From: Sphingomonas sp. Y57
Lineage (GTDB): Bacteria > Pseudomonadota > Alphaproteobacteria > Sphingomonadales > Sphingomonadaceae
DNA length: 64,000 nt
NCBI RefSeq assembly: GCF_001015195.1
Contig: NZ_LDES01000093.1
Location: 1 to 64,000 of the forward strand
Direction: 5' to 3'
Shown: positions 34,604 to 43,100 of the stretch, one piece after another
Position numbering within the stretch: position 1 is the stretch's first letter
How the letters are laid out: each line of letters opens with the position of its first letter
Notes under the pieces: generated by a model
The model's database searches: none
Seen by the model: the letters and a program-made list of their open reading frames with translations, nothing else
What the model was told of the DNA's origin: nothing
Program-made: the position numbers and the translations under genes

Positions 34604-35215
34604 TCATGCTGCGGCGGGAAGATCGGCAAGGCCGACAGGGCGGAAAATGCCGCTCGCGCGCAGCTGCTCGCGCGTTCGGTCGTCCACATCGATTTGCAAG
34701 GCGACGAGACTTCGCCCTTGCTCGGACGTGGGAAGACCCAATGGTCGGCAAGTCCAGCCGAAACCCAGGATCTGCTGGAACCACGGCCACTCGGCGACCC
34801 CGGTGAAGCTGTGGATCTGGTTGGCGAGGGCATATTCGACGAGCGCGGTGACCAGCTGATTGCGCAGCTCGAGACGCTCCCGGGCGCGCAATTTTCGCGC
34901 AAGGCAAAAGCGGGTGATTTCCAGGATAGCACTGCCGCGCGGCGGCGCTTCCTCGCAAAGATCCGGGAAGATCGTGCCGAGAATATGCTCGTGCGTGGTC
35001 GGCAGAAGGCGTGCGGATGCCCGGTGTTCCCCGTCGTCCCCGGTAACAACGATGTAGACGGCGCGATCATTGTCGAACTGATCGATCTCGTAGCGACCGG
35101 CGATGACCGGAACGTCCCAGCGAAGAAGATCGACGAAGACCCGCTTGCGCTCCTCGAACATGGAGCGAAACAGGCGGTGTTCCATGGCTTGCGAAAAGCC
35201 GGTCCCGATGTGCAT
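34604..35215 (-). CDS. luxI: LuxI-family acyl-homoserine lactone synthase
   Basis: Makes acyl-homoserine lactone signals from S-adenosylmethionine and acyl-ACP. The conserved residues of the family are visible: R, F and W in EERKRVFVDLLRWDVP, the aspartates in YEIDQFDND, arginine in ASARLLPT, and E and R in ILEITRFCLAR. Length 203 residues is normal. AAAGGAGG lies just before the ATG. A palindrome resembling a lux box lies 57 bases upstream. Confidence 0.93.
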   Translation of the reverse strand: MHIGTGFSQAMEHRLFRSMFEERKRVFVDLLRWDVPVIAGRYEIDQFDNDRAVYIVVTGDDGEHRASARLLPTTHEHILGTIFPDLCEEAPPRGSAILEITRFCLARKLRARERLELRNQLVTALVEYALANQIHSFTGVAEWPWFQQILGFGWTCRPLGLPTSEQGRSLVALQIDVDDRTREQLRASGIFRPVGLADLPAAA

Positions 35216-35271
35216 GACAGCCTCCTTTTGGTGAGGCCTGTCAGTCGATCAGAGGCGGCTTTTTTGCGTTA

Positions 35272-35287
35272 TCCCCAGTTCTGGGGA
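35272..35287. promoter_or_regulatory. Candidate lux box upstream of luxI
   Basis: TCCCCAGTTCTGGGGA is an inverted repeat with 7-bp perfect arms and a TT centre, in the 74-base gap between luxR and luxI. Position and symmetry suit a LuxR binding site. Alternatively it could be a terminator stem of luxR, with TTTTTT close by on the + strand. Confidence 0.45.
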
Positions 35288-35289
35288 GA

Positions 35290-36036
35290 TCATCGGCCGA
35301 ACACATCGGCAAAGCTGATTTGCCCTTCGAACAAGGCGCGAATGGCGAGGAGGGTGCGCTTGGTGACGCCATAGCGGTCGCGCGCATCCTTCACATGCTG
35401 GATCACCGTTTCCTGGCCGATGCCGAGGATCTGGCTGATCTCCCAATCGGTCTTGCCCCGCGCGACCAGCGCCACGCATTCGGCCTGCCTTTCGGTCAGG
35501 CTCGGGCATTCGGATTGCGGCGCGTGGATCCGGGAAATCTTGCGTGCCGCTTCGAACGCGAAGCTGCCGACGAGCTGCACGAACGGCAGCTGCCGATGGT
35601 CGAGCATCTCGCCCGCCGCCATCGCGAAGGAACAGGATCCATTGAGCTCGCCAGGAATATGGGCCGGAACGGTGAAGCCGTCGCCCAGCCCGGCCTCGTA
35701 GGCTTCTGCCAGGATCGAGCGATCGGCGGCCGTCAGAGAGATGATCGACTGAACCGCCGACCAGGCAAAGCCCACATTGGTGCGATGGCTGGCGCGGTGG
35801 ATCGGGTCGCTCGCATAGAGGCGTCTCGCCTGGAAGCGCTCCACCCAGTCTTGCGGATAGTCGACGATGTGGACCGAGCGAACCGCAGGCTTCAGGTCGA
35901 CATGATGGACCAGGGCATAGTGCCGAAAGCCCATGGCCTTCGTGATTTCGGCCATCAGGTCAGACAAGGCCGTAGTGTCCTTGATCGCGCCAGCGACAGC
36001 GCAGAAATCCTGAACTTGCCCAAGCCCGATCATCAT
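35290..36036 (-). CDS. LuxR-family quorum-sensing regulator (proximal)
   Basis: A 248-residue regulator with an autoinducer-binding domain (residues about 10-165) showing YPQDWVERFQARRLYASDPI and GFAWS. The C-terminal LuxR helix-turn-helix is LTERQAECVALVARGKTDWE followed by ISQILGIGQETVIQHVKDAR. Start at 36036; ATG 36033 is equivalent. It lies directly upstream of luxI. Confidence 0.92.
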   Translation of the reverse strand: MMIGLGQVQDFCAVAGAIKDTTALSDLMAEITKAMGFRHYALVHHVDLKPAVRSVHIVDYPQDWVERFQARRLYASDPIHRASHRTNVGFAWSAVQSIISLTAADRSILAEAYEAGLGDGFTVPAHIPGELNGSCSFAMAAGEMLDHRQLPFVQLVGSFAFEAARKISRIHAPQSECPSLTERQAECVALVARGKTDWEISQILGIGQETVIQHVKDARDRYGVTKRTLLAIRALFEGQISFADVFGR

Positions 36037-36049
36037 ATGGCCGGCGAGA

Positions 36050-36811
36050 TCAGAGCAGCGCTTCCATGTTGAGATGACCATCGCGAACCGCGCGCAGCAC
36101 CAGCTGCGTGCGTCGTCGCACGCCATAACGCCTGCGGGCCGATTCAACATATTCGTGCACGGTGTCGCGGCTGAGGCCGAGGATCTGGCCGATCTCCCAG
36201 TCGCTTTTGCCTTGCGCGACGAGCGCGATGCATTCGACCTGGCGAGGGCTGAGAGGGACGCAGGCCAATGGCCCTGCCCTTTCGCCAAGCAGCTCGCGCG
36301 CCCGATCATAAGCGACCGAGCCGAGCAGACGGGCGGTCAGAACCTCTTCTGCACTCAGCGGCTCGTCGCGTGATCGGGCCGCAGTGAAGATCGCCTCGGG
36401 CTCGCCCGGAGTCCGGATCGGCAAACTGTAGCCCGATGCAAGGTCATGATCCCGGGCGCGGTCAAGGATGCCTCGCTGGCGCGGCGTGAGCTCCAGCACG
36501 TCGCCGACACGGTCCCAGGCCAGTCCAGAGGGCGTACGTGCGCAGGCCGCATGAATGGGATCTTCGATATAGTGGCGTTCTTCTAGAACTTCCTCGAGCC
36601 AGGCCGACGGATAGGTTGTGAGGAACAGGCTTTGCTCGTCGCCGCGCCGAAGGTCGATATTGTGAAGCAGCGTGAACCAGCGGAAGCCAAGATCGCGCAC
36701 GGCGGCATCGATCGTGCCATGCAGATCGCCAAGGGTTTCAGCACGCTGACAGTCCGTCGCAAAGCGCGTGAGATCATCAAGGCGGCCGCAGTCTTTTATC
36801 CTGTTCGCCAT
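36050..36811 (-). CDS. LuxR-family quorum-sensing regulator (distal)
   Basis: A second LuxR protein of 253 residues, a diverged relative of its neighbour. The ligand domain has YPSAWLEEVLEERHYIEDPI and GLAWDRV, and the DNA-binding domain has LSPRQVECIALVAQGKSDWE with IGQILGLSRDTVHEYVESAR. ATG 36811 is preferred; a GTG at 36853 would add 14 residues. It ends 13 bases before the other luxR. It may be a paralogue binding the same signal, or one tuned to a foreign signal. Confidence 0.9.
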   Translation of the reverse strand: MANRIKDCGRLDDLTRFATDCQRAETLGDLHGTIDAAVRDLGFRWFTLLHNIDLRRGDEQSLFLTTYPSAWLEEVLEERHYIEDPIHAACARTPSGLAWDRVGDVLELTPRQRGILDRARDHDLASGYSLPIRTPGEPEAIFTAARSRDEPLSAEEVLTARLLGSVAYDRARELLGERAGPLACVPLSPRQVECIALVAQGKSDWEIGQILGLSRDTVHEYVESARRRYGVRRRTQLVLRAVRDGHLNMEALL

Positions 36812-36927
36812 AGGCGACGGAAGCTCGTTCGCGAGGAGACGGCTCGTCCACACCTAAGCGGCGAGCGCCATGATTATCAGGATGAGTTGAGAACGATTCG
36901 CAACAATCTACGATTAGAATGGATCGC

Positions 36928-36961
36928 CTATGACACTTTATCCGCCGGCAAAGTGTCATAG
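36928..36961. promoter_or_regulatory. 12-bp inverted repeat between divergent genes
   Basis: CTATGACACTTT (36928-36939) and AAAGTGTCATAG (36950-36961) are perfect arms with a 10-base spacer. It lies between the luxR start and the divergent gene at 37033, in an AT-rich stretch with plausible -10 sequences. A regulator-binding site is likelier than a terminator because both flanking genes point away. Confidence 0.55.
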
Positions 36962-37032
36962 CTGACAACCCGTCTGCGGCCGCCGATTTGGGATTCACAT
37001 TGATCCTGCTTTGTGCTTGATTCCATCATGTT

Positions 37033-37602
37033 ATGTTTCATGCAGGCAAGCCTCTTGAACCCTCCATTGGCTGTGATGTCGCGGCCGTGCTCGAGACGCT
37101 GGCGACCGTATCGAGCCGGCCCCGTTATGCCTTCATGCTGCTCAACCTGATCGCCCAGGTGGCGGGGCCAGATGGAAGCGCCGGTCCCTGGGTCAGGCGG
37201 AACGATGGGCTCGTTTCCCTGCGCGATTGGCTATGCGACGCATTGACCCCGATGGCCCAGCGTGGTCCGCGCAGCATTACGCTGGCCGAGCGGGTCGAGA
37301 GCGACCTCGCTAGAAACGGACTGCTCCCCGGCGATCCGGAGAAAAGGCGCGGCGTGATCGCGGAGGAAATGCGGGCACGCATTCGCACAGCCGGCAAGAG
37401 TAATCTCAGTCGCGCCGTTTCCGAACTGGTGAATGCAGGCCTGCTCCGCCGACATTATCAGGGCTATCGCGTCGACCATCGGAACCGTGGCGGCCAGCGC
37501 CACGCCGTCTATACCTTGATCGGCGATGCTCTGCGTCTAGTGCCGGGCATCAGCTCCACACCGAATCTGCCCGTGCAAGGCGAACTTGCCCTCCCAAGAT
37601 GA
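37033..37602 (+). CDS. Putative winged-helix protein of unknown function
   Basis: A 189-residue protein. The C-terminal third has the look of a winged helix: a recognition helix in NLSRAVSELVNAGLLRRHYQ, then a basic wing (YRVDHRNRGGQRHAVYTLIG). The N-terminal part (VLETLATVSSRPRYAFMLLN) is helical. It is divergent from the luxR genes across the 12-bp inverted repeat and could be a regulator of that region. I cannot name the family. Confidence 0.6.
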   Translation: MFHAGKPLEPSIGCDVAAVLETLATVSSRPRYAFMLLNLIAQVAGPDGSAGPWVRRNDGLVSLRDWLCDALTPMAQRGPRSITLAERVESDLARNGLLPGDPEKRRGVIAEEMRARIRTAGKSNLSRAVSELVNAGLLRRHYQGYRVDHRNRGGQRHAVYTLIGDALRLVPGISSTPNLPVQGELALPR

Positions 37603-38391
37603 TTGCGCAGTCGAACCGGGATTGCTGCAGTAGTGTGCTGTGAGGTCGGGTAACGATGTCCGAATAATAAGGCCAGTCAGAACGTCAGCATTGACCTTGC
37701 CGGCAATTACATCAGCCATTCCCGTCAAGGATCGCCATGGCCTTCTTCGACGCGAATGGATTGTCAGATTCGGAATGAAGCCGGGCACGCGAGCCATATA
37801 ATCGCGGTAAACCTCGCGGAAGTTGGCTAGCGCCTCCTTTTCCTCATGCCGAGCCAGCCGAATATACATCACGACGAGCACCGGAAACATAGCAAGGGTC
37901 AAAAGGGTCGGCCATTGTAGCAAAAAGCCGAGCATGACGAGAATGAAGCCGACATATTGCGGGTGCCGGATCCGGGCATAAATCCCAGTAAGGGCCAATT
38001 GGTGTTTGCGCTGACTCAAGTGAAGGGCCGTCCATGCAACCGAGATCAGCCAGTAACCCACGCCGATCAGCACAAAGCTGGCGATGTGGAATGGACCGTA
38101 ATGGGGATTAACTCGCCAGCCGAACATCATCTCCAGGAGATGTCCAGCATCGTGGCTCCACCAGTCGACAGCGGGGAAATACGACTGGAGCCACCCCGAA
38201 AGCACGAAGATCGTGAGCGGGAAGCCATACATTTCCGCGAAGAGCGCTATGATGAAAGCGCTGAACGCCCCCAAACTGCGCCAGTCTCGTTTAGTTGCCG
38301 GCTTGAAGAAGCTGAACGCAAAGAGGATGAAAACGGCGGCGTTAACCAGCGCGAGCCCCCACAGACCATAGCCATAGTCGGCGTGCGTCAT
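37537..38391 (-). CDS. Isoprenylcysteine carboxyl methyltransferase-like membrane protein
   Basis: Membrane protein of the ICMT/NnrU-PEMT type with about five hydrophobic segments; the cofactor-binding motif is GIYARIRHPQYVGFILVMLG followed by RHEEKEALANFREVYRDYM. Family members usually end near VPGFIPNL; here about 70 more residues follow, overlapping the convergent gene at 37033-37602 by 66 bases. The tail is probably acquired read-through. It starts in an ATGA overlap with the DUF2933 gene. Such pairs often occur in metal-resistance clusters. Confidence 0.78.
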   Translation of the reverse strand: MTHADYGYGLWGLALVNAAVFILFAFSFFKPATKRDWRSLGAFSAFIIALFAEMYGFPLTIFVLSGWLQSYFPAVDWWSHDAGHLLEMMFGWRVNPHYGPFHIASFVLIGVGYWLISVAWTALHLSQRKHQLALTGIYARIRHPQYVGFILVMLGFLLQWPTLLTLAMFPVLVVMYIRLARHEEKEALANFREVYRDYMARVPGFIPNLTIHSRRRRPWRSLTGMADVIAGKVNADVLTGLIIRTSLPDLTAHYCSNPGSTAQSSWEGKFALHGQIRCGADARH

Positions 38392-38651
38392 CGCGACTCT
38401 CCTTCGATGCGGCCGTTGGGATTGGCCGGTAAGCCGGCGGGTGCCTGACCGGGCTCATGGCCATGCTGATGCCCACCATGGCCGCGGTGCATGAACAGGT
38501 GCATGAGCGGGCAGGCGAGCAGGATGAGATAGGGCAGCACACCCAGGAAGTGCGCGGTATGCTCGGTGAGGAGGAAGAAGCTGGCGACGAGCAGGAAGCC
38601 GATCAGAACGATCTTGCCGCGCTTGCGCATGCGATGGTCATGTTCGCCCAT
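38388..38651 (-). CDS. DUF2933 small membrane protein
   Basis: An 87-residue protein with two hydrophobic segments (KIVLIGFLLVASFFLL and LGVLPYLILLACPLMHLFMH) and a histidine-rich tail (HRGHGGHQHGHEPG), matching DUF2933. The tail suggests metal binding. In other sphingomonads these genes sit in copper or mixed-metal clusters; here the copper genes are 20 kb away. Confidence 0.8.
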   Translation of the reverse strand: MGEHDHRMRKRGKIVLIGFLLVASFFLLTEHTAHFLGVLPYLILLACPLMHLFMHRGHGGHQHGHEPGQAPAGLPANPNGRIEGESR

Positions 38652-38903
38652 ATGCCGTTCTCTTCTAGTCAACGTCCAGCCTGCATAGGCTCGAGTCCAA
38701 GGAGCAAGGTATAAGTAGAGACCGAAGTCCGCCGGACATCGCGCAAGCATGGGTAAGGTGATCGATCGGATCGGCCACCGGCGTTCGCGCGACGCAGCTG
38801 CCGGGGAGCAGCAGTCGTGCTGCGGCTTTTGCGTATAGGCGTGCGGCGTCCGCGAACCAATGCTGCGCTCACGAACATAATCGTGAGAGGCAGGCCCGCG
38901 TCC

Positions 38904-40364
38904 ATGCACAAGAGAAAGAAACGGCACCATTCCCGCAACCAGTCCGGCGTGACCGTCCTTGAGCGCGAAGCAAGGATCGATCTGGCCAAGCGCCCGGCCG
39001 ATGGTCTCGGCGTCGCCTTTCTCGGCGCATCGGGAACGGTCACAGGGTCGCGTTATCTGGTGGACGATGGTGAAACTCAGATCGTTGTCGATTCCGGCCT
39101 GTTTCAAGGACCCAGGGATCTGCGCCGCCTTAATTGGGCGCCAATTCCACCCGAAGTCGCCGATGTCGGCCAAGTCCTGCTGACCCACGCTCATCTCGAT
39201 CACTCGGGCGCGCTACCGCGCATGGCGCGCCTGGGCTGGGACGGTACCGTCCTTGCCACCCGGGCGACCGCGGCCCTGTGCGAGCTCCTTCTTCCCGACA
39301 GCGGTCATCTGCAGGAAAAGGATGCGGAGTTCGCCAACCGGCACGGCTTCTCCAGGCACCAGCCGGCGCTGCCGCTCTACACCCAGGCTGACGCGCGTCT
39401 GGCATTGCAGCTCTTCCGGCCGATCGAGTTCGGAGCGTGGCATGCAGTCACGGACGGCATCAGGGTGCGCTATCATCGCGCCGGCCACATCCTCGGCGCG
39501 GCGTCGATCGAGATCGACTGGAAGGGGCGGACAATCCTCTTCTCAGGCGACATCGGCCGTTACGGCGATTCGGTGATGAAAGATCCCGAGCCGCCCGCGC
39601 GCGCCGACTATGTCCTGGTGGAATCGACCTATGGCGATCGGCGCCACGAGCAGGTCGATCCGACAAAGACGCTTGGAGATCATGTCGAACGATGCGTCGA
39701 GAGAGGAGGGACGGTGGTGATCCCGGCCTTCGCCGTGGGACGGGTCCAGTCGCTTCTCTATCATTTCTCGCGTCTGCGCGCGCAGGGACGCCTCCGCGAC
39801 ATCCCGATCTTCCTCGACAGCCCGATGGCGATCAACGCGAGCGGGCTGATGTGCGATTTCATGGACGAGCATCGCCTGGCCCGCGCCGAGTGCGAAGCGG
39901 CGTGCAGCGTCGCGCACTATGTGCGCGAAGTGGAGGAATCCAAGGAACTCACCGCCAACCCCGCCCCAAAGGTCATCATCTCGGCCAGCGGAATGGCAAC
40001 GGGCGGCCGCGTGCTCCACCATCTCAAGCGCTTCGCGCCGGATGGGAAGAACCTCATCCTCTTCTCGGGCTTCCAGGCGGCGGGCACCCGCGGCGCCGCC
40101 ATGATCGGCGGCGCCCGGACGATCAAGATCCACGGCGAGTATATCCCGGTCGAAGCCGAGGTCGCCAACCTGACGATGCTCTCGGCGCATGCCGACAGCG
40201 ACGAGCTCATGCGCTGGCTCGGCTCGCTGCACGAGGCCCCGCGCCACGTCTATGTCACCCATGGCGAGCCGACCGGCGCCCACGTCCTGGCGAAGCGTGT
40301 CTCGGAGGAACTGGGCTGGGCATGCAGCGTACCGGCGCTGGGTAGCTGGGGCATGCTCGCGTGA
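38904..40364 (+). CDS. Metallo-beta-lactamase/beta-CASP RNase
   Basis: Zinc-dependent RNA-processing nuclease of the beta-CASP type. The metal motif is LLTHAHLDHSGALPRM, with further ligands in YHRAGHILGA and LFSGDIGRY. The beta-CASP region has VVIPAFAVGRVQSLLYHF, IFLDSPMA, and the C-terminal SASGMATGGRVLHHLK and LSAHADSDELMRWL. ATG 38904 gives 486 residues; a later start near 38950 is possible. It ends in a 4-base overlap with the phosphorylase gene, so RNA cleavage and nucleotide breakdown appear to be coupled. Confidence 0.88.
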   Translation: MHKRKKRHHSRNQSGVTVLEREARIDLAKRPADGLGVAFLGASGTVTGSRYLVDDGETQIVVDSGLFQGPRDLRRLNWAPIPPEVADVGQVLLTHAHLDHSGALPRMARLGWDGTVLATRATAALCELLLPDSGHLQEKDAEFANRHGFSRHQPALPLYTQADARLALQLFRPIEFGAWHAVTDGIRVRYHRAGHILGAASIEIDWKGRTILFSGDIGRYGDSVMKDPEPPARADYVLVESTYGDRRHEQVDPTKTLGDHVERCVERGGTVVIPAFAVGRVQSLLYHFSRLRAQGRLRDIPIFLDSPMAINASGLMCDFMDEHRLARAECEAACSVAHYVREVEESKELTANPAPKVIISASGMATGGRVLHHLKRFAPDGKNLILFSGFQAAGTRGAAMIGGARTIKIHGEYIPVEAEVANLTMLSAHADSDELMRWLGSLHEAPRHVYVTHGEPTGAHVLAKRVSEELGWACSVPALGSWGMLA

Positions 40365-41899
40365 AGCCCGGGATCATCGAGAACGCCGAAGCAGAGTCTG
40401 TCGCGACGACGCTGCGGGCACGCCGCATCGGCCTGTCGGGTGCCGGTAGCGATCTGATCGCGGTCATGCGCCACGACTGTCCCGTCTGCCGCTCGGAAGG
40501 TCTTGCGTCCCGCGCGCAGGTCGCGCTGCGCGCCGGCGGGCGGGAAATCGTCGTCTCGCTGCTGCACAGTTCCGCGGAGACTCCAGCGCCCGGCGAGATC
40601 GGCCTCTCGGAATCCGCATGGCAGCGGCTCGGCGTCAGCGAGGGCGATCCGGTCGAGATCGCGCACGCCCAGCCTCTCGCCTCGCTCGCCGAAGTGCGTC
40701 GGCGTATCTATGGCAATCGTCTCAGTGACGGGGCTTTTTCAGCGATCATCACCGACATCGCCGAGCGACGCTATAGCGATGTCCATCTCTCGGCATTCGT
40801 CACGGCCTGCTCAGCGGTCCCGCTCGATACGGACGAAACGATCAGCCTGACCAGGGCGATGGTCGATGTCGGCGAGCGATTGCAGTGGCCCGGAACGGTC
40901 ATCGTCGACAAGCATAGCGTCGGTGGATTGCCGGGCAATCGCACCACGCCGATCATCGTCTCGATCATGGCCGCGGAGGGCCTGATCATGCCCAAGACAT
41001 CGTCGCGGGCGATCACCTCGCCGGCCGGCACGGCGGACACGATGGAGGTGCTGGCACCTGTCGACCTCGACGTTTCCGCAATCCGCAAGGTGGTCGAGCG
41101 CGAAGGCGGCTGCATCGCCTGGGGCGGCGCCGTCAACCTCAGCCCTGCCGACGATGTGATCATCGGCGTGGAACGGGTGCTCGATATCGATGCCGTCGGG
41201 CAGATGGTCGCCTCGGTGCTGTCCAAGAAAATCGCGGCCGGTGCGACCCATCTGGTCATCGACATCCCGGTCGGGCCGACCGCCAAGGTACGCGGAGCCG
41301 ATGCCGCCGACACGCTCGAGCGGGCGCTGAGCTCTGTCGCCCAAGCCTTCGGGCTTCGCACGCGCGTGATGCGCGGCCCCGGCGCCGAGCCGATCGGACG
41401 GGGCATCGGTCCGGCGCTCGAGGCGCAGGATATCCTTGCCGTGCTCCAGGGGCAGCCGGGCGCCGAGGATCTCGCCCACCGGGCCTGCGAGCTGGCGGGA
41501 GGACTGCTTGAGCTCGCGGACGCAGCCCCGGCCGGCGAAGGCTATGCGCGTGCGCGGGCGTGCCTCGAAAGCGGCCGGGCCTGGGCCAAGTTCCAACGTA
41601 TCTGCGAAGCGCAGGGCGGCATGCGGGCTCCACCGGTCGCCCGGTTCCAACAGGATATGATCGCTCCCTATAGCGGCCGCCTGGTGAGTATCGACAATCG
41701 CAAGCTCGCGACGGTCGCGAAGCTTGCCGGCGCGCCGATGGCCAAGGCCGCCGGCGTCGCGCTGCAGTGTCGGCTGAACCAGATGGTGGATGCCGGGGCT
41801 CCCTTGTGCACCATTCATGCCGAGAGCCCGGGCGAGCTCGATTATGCGGCGGCCTATGCGGTGAGCGACGGGCCGATCTTCGGGATTGAAGCGCTATGA
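40361..41899 (+). CDS. AMP/thymidine phosphorylase-family protein (archaeal-type)
   Basis: A 512-residue nucleoside/nucleotide phosphorylase of the long form that includes archaeal AMP phosphorylase. The N-terminal extension has ESAWQRLGVSEGDPVEIAHA; the phosphorylase core has VDKHSVGGLPGNRTTPIIV and KTSSRAITSPAGTADTMEV. AMP phosphorylases make ribose 1,5-bisphosphate from AMP and phosphate. Whether this enzyme uses NMPs or thymidine cannot be told from sequence. It overlaps both neighbours by 4 bases. Confidence 0.87.
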   Translation: MKPGIIENAEAESVATTLRARRIGLSGAGSDLIAVMRHDCPVCRSEGLASRAQVALRAGGREIVVSLLHSSAETPAPGEIGLSESAWQRLGVSEGDPVEIAHAQPLASLAEVRRRIYGNRLSDGAFSAIITDIAERRYSDVHLSAFVTACSAVPLDTDETISLTRAMVDVGERLQWPGTVIVDKHSVGGLPGNRTTPIIVSIMAAEGLIMPKTSSRAITSPAGTADTMEVLAPVDLDVSAIRKVVEREGGCIAWGGAVNLSPADDVIIGVERVLDIDAVGQMVASVLSKKIAAGATHLVIDIPVGPTAKVRGADAADTLERALSSVAQAFGLRTRVMRGPGAEPIGRGIGPALEAQDILAVLQGQPGAEDLAHRACELAGGLLELADAAPAGEGYARARACLESGRAWAKFQRICEAQGGMRAPPVARFQQDMIAPYSGRLVSIDNRKLATVAKLAGAPMAKAAGVALQCRLNQMVDAGAPLCTIHAESPGELDYAAAYAVSDGPIFGIEAL

Positions 41900-42780
41900 A
41901 CCGTCCCGTGCTGTTCGCGCTGCCTGGCAGCGAGGCCCTGGCACAGCCGCTATCCGCCGCGCTCGATGCAGAGGTCGGCACGATCGAGCATCGTCAGTTT
42001 CCTGACGGGGAAACCTATCTCAGGGTCGTAAGCGACGTCAGCGACCGCGAGGTCATCCTGCTGTCGAGTCTCGATCATCCGGACGCCAAGCTGTTGCCGC
42101 TGCTGTTCGCAGCCGACACCGCGCGCGATCTGGGCGCTCGCAGGATCGGGCTCGTCGCCCCCTACCTCGCTTACATGCGCCAGGACATACGCTTCCATGC
42201 CGGCGAGGCGGTGACGTCGCGAACCTTTGCCGCGATTCTGTCCCGCCATCTCGACTGGCTGGTGACGGTCGATCCGCATCTCCATCGCTATCATGCGTTG
42301 TCGGAAATCTACCGCATCCCGACCCAGGTTGTTCATGCCGCGCCACTTCTGGCCTCGTGGATCAAGCGCAATGTCGCTCGTCCGCTGATCATCGGTCCGG
42401 ACCTGGAAAGCGAACAGTGGGTCTCGCAGGTGGCGGCCGATGCCGATGCTCCGTTTCTCGTGTGCGAGAAAATCCGGTCCGGCGACCGTGACGTCACCAT
42501 CTCGATTCCGAATGCCCCAGCGTTTCTCGATCGCCAGCCGGTGCTGGTCGACGATATCGCCTCATCCGGCCGGACCCTCGCCGAGGCGGCGCGCCAGCTG
42601 GTCGGCATGGGGTTCGCGCGACCGGATTGCGTGGTCGTGCATCCGCTTTTCGCCGGCGATGCAGCGCAAGTCCTGGGTGGGCTCGTCGAGAGGATCGTCA
42701 GCACGAACGCTGTTGCGCATACCTCTAATGATATCGACGTGATGCCGGCGATTGCGGAGGCCGTTCGTCACGGAATTTGA
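41896..42780 (+). CDS. Ribose-phosphate pyrophosphokinase-like protein
   Basis: A 294-residue member of the PRPP synthetase family. N-terminal FPDGETYLRVVSDV, the ATP-binding region YLAYMRQDIRFHAGEAVTSR, the DPHLHR loop and the PRPP loop VLVDDIASSGRTLAEAA are all present. The flexible loop around VCEKIRSGDRDVTIS is intact. It is shorter and more divergent than housekeeping Prs, so it may work on a product of the phosphorylase encoded upstream. Last gene of the operon, followed by a hairpin terminator. Confidence 0.88.
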   Translation: MNRPVLFALPGSEALAQPLSAALDAEVGTIEHRQFPDGETYLRVVSDVSDREVILLSSLDHPDAKLLPLLFAADTARDLGARRIGLVAPYLAYMRQDIRFHAGEAVTSRTFAAILSRHLDWLVTVDPHLHRYHALSEIYRIPTQVVHAAPLLASWIKRNVARPLIIGPDLESEQWVSQVAADADAPFLVCEKIRSGDRDVTISIPNAPAFLDRQPVLVDDIASSGRTLAEAARQLVGMGFARPDCVVVHPLFAGDAAQVLGGLVERIVSTNAVAHTSNDIDVMPAIAEAVRHGI

Positions 42781-42838
42781 ACGGTGCGCTGCGCGTCAGT
42801 TCTTCAGTACTCAATGCTCAATGCACGATGAAAACGAA

Positions 42839-42858
42839 CGCCCGGCAAACGCCGGGCG
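42839..42858. terminator. Terminator-like hairpin after the PRPP synthetase gene
   Basis: CGCCCGGC and GCCGGGCG form a perfect 8-bp stem with an AAAC loop. A-rich sequence on the left would give a U-run on the minus strand, so the clearer terminator direction is leftward. Confidence 0.55.
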
Positions 42859-43100
42859 CATTCCCATCCATTGACCCTACACGAGCCCGAACCAATCTTC
42901 CGGGAACTTCGCTTTCGGAGAAAGTCGCGGCAGGAAAGGAGGATATGTCATGTCGCACACACGCTCTTTCCTTGATCCCTTCATCGTTGCTCGGACCCGC
43001 AGCTTGAGCCCGAAGTGAAGCCCGCCATCCTTGCATCCTGGGCGTCCGATCGCTCCGCCGTCGAGGGCCAACCGGCCCTCCGTCGCCCGCCAGCATCCCG

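Noticed and set aside
38678-38691. Inverted repeat AGCCTGCATAGGCT before the DUF2933 gene
   Set aside because: Only 5-bp arms, and no -35/-10 pair with MerR-type spacing could be placed around it.
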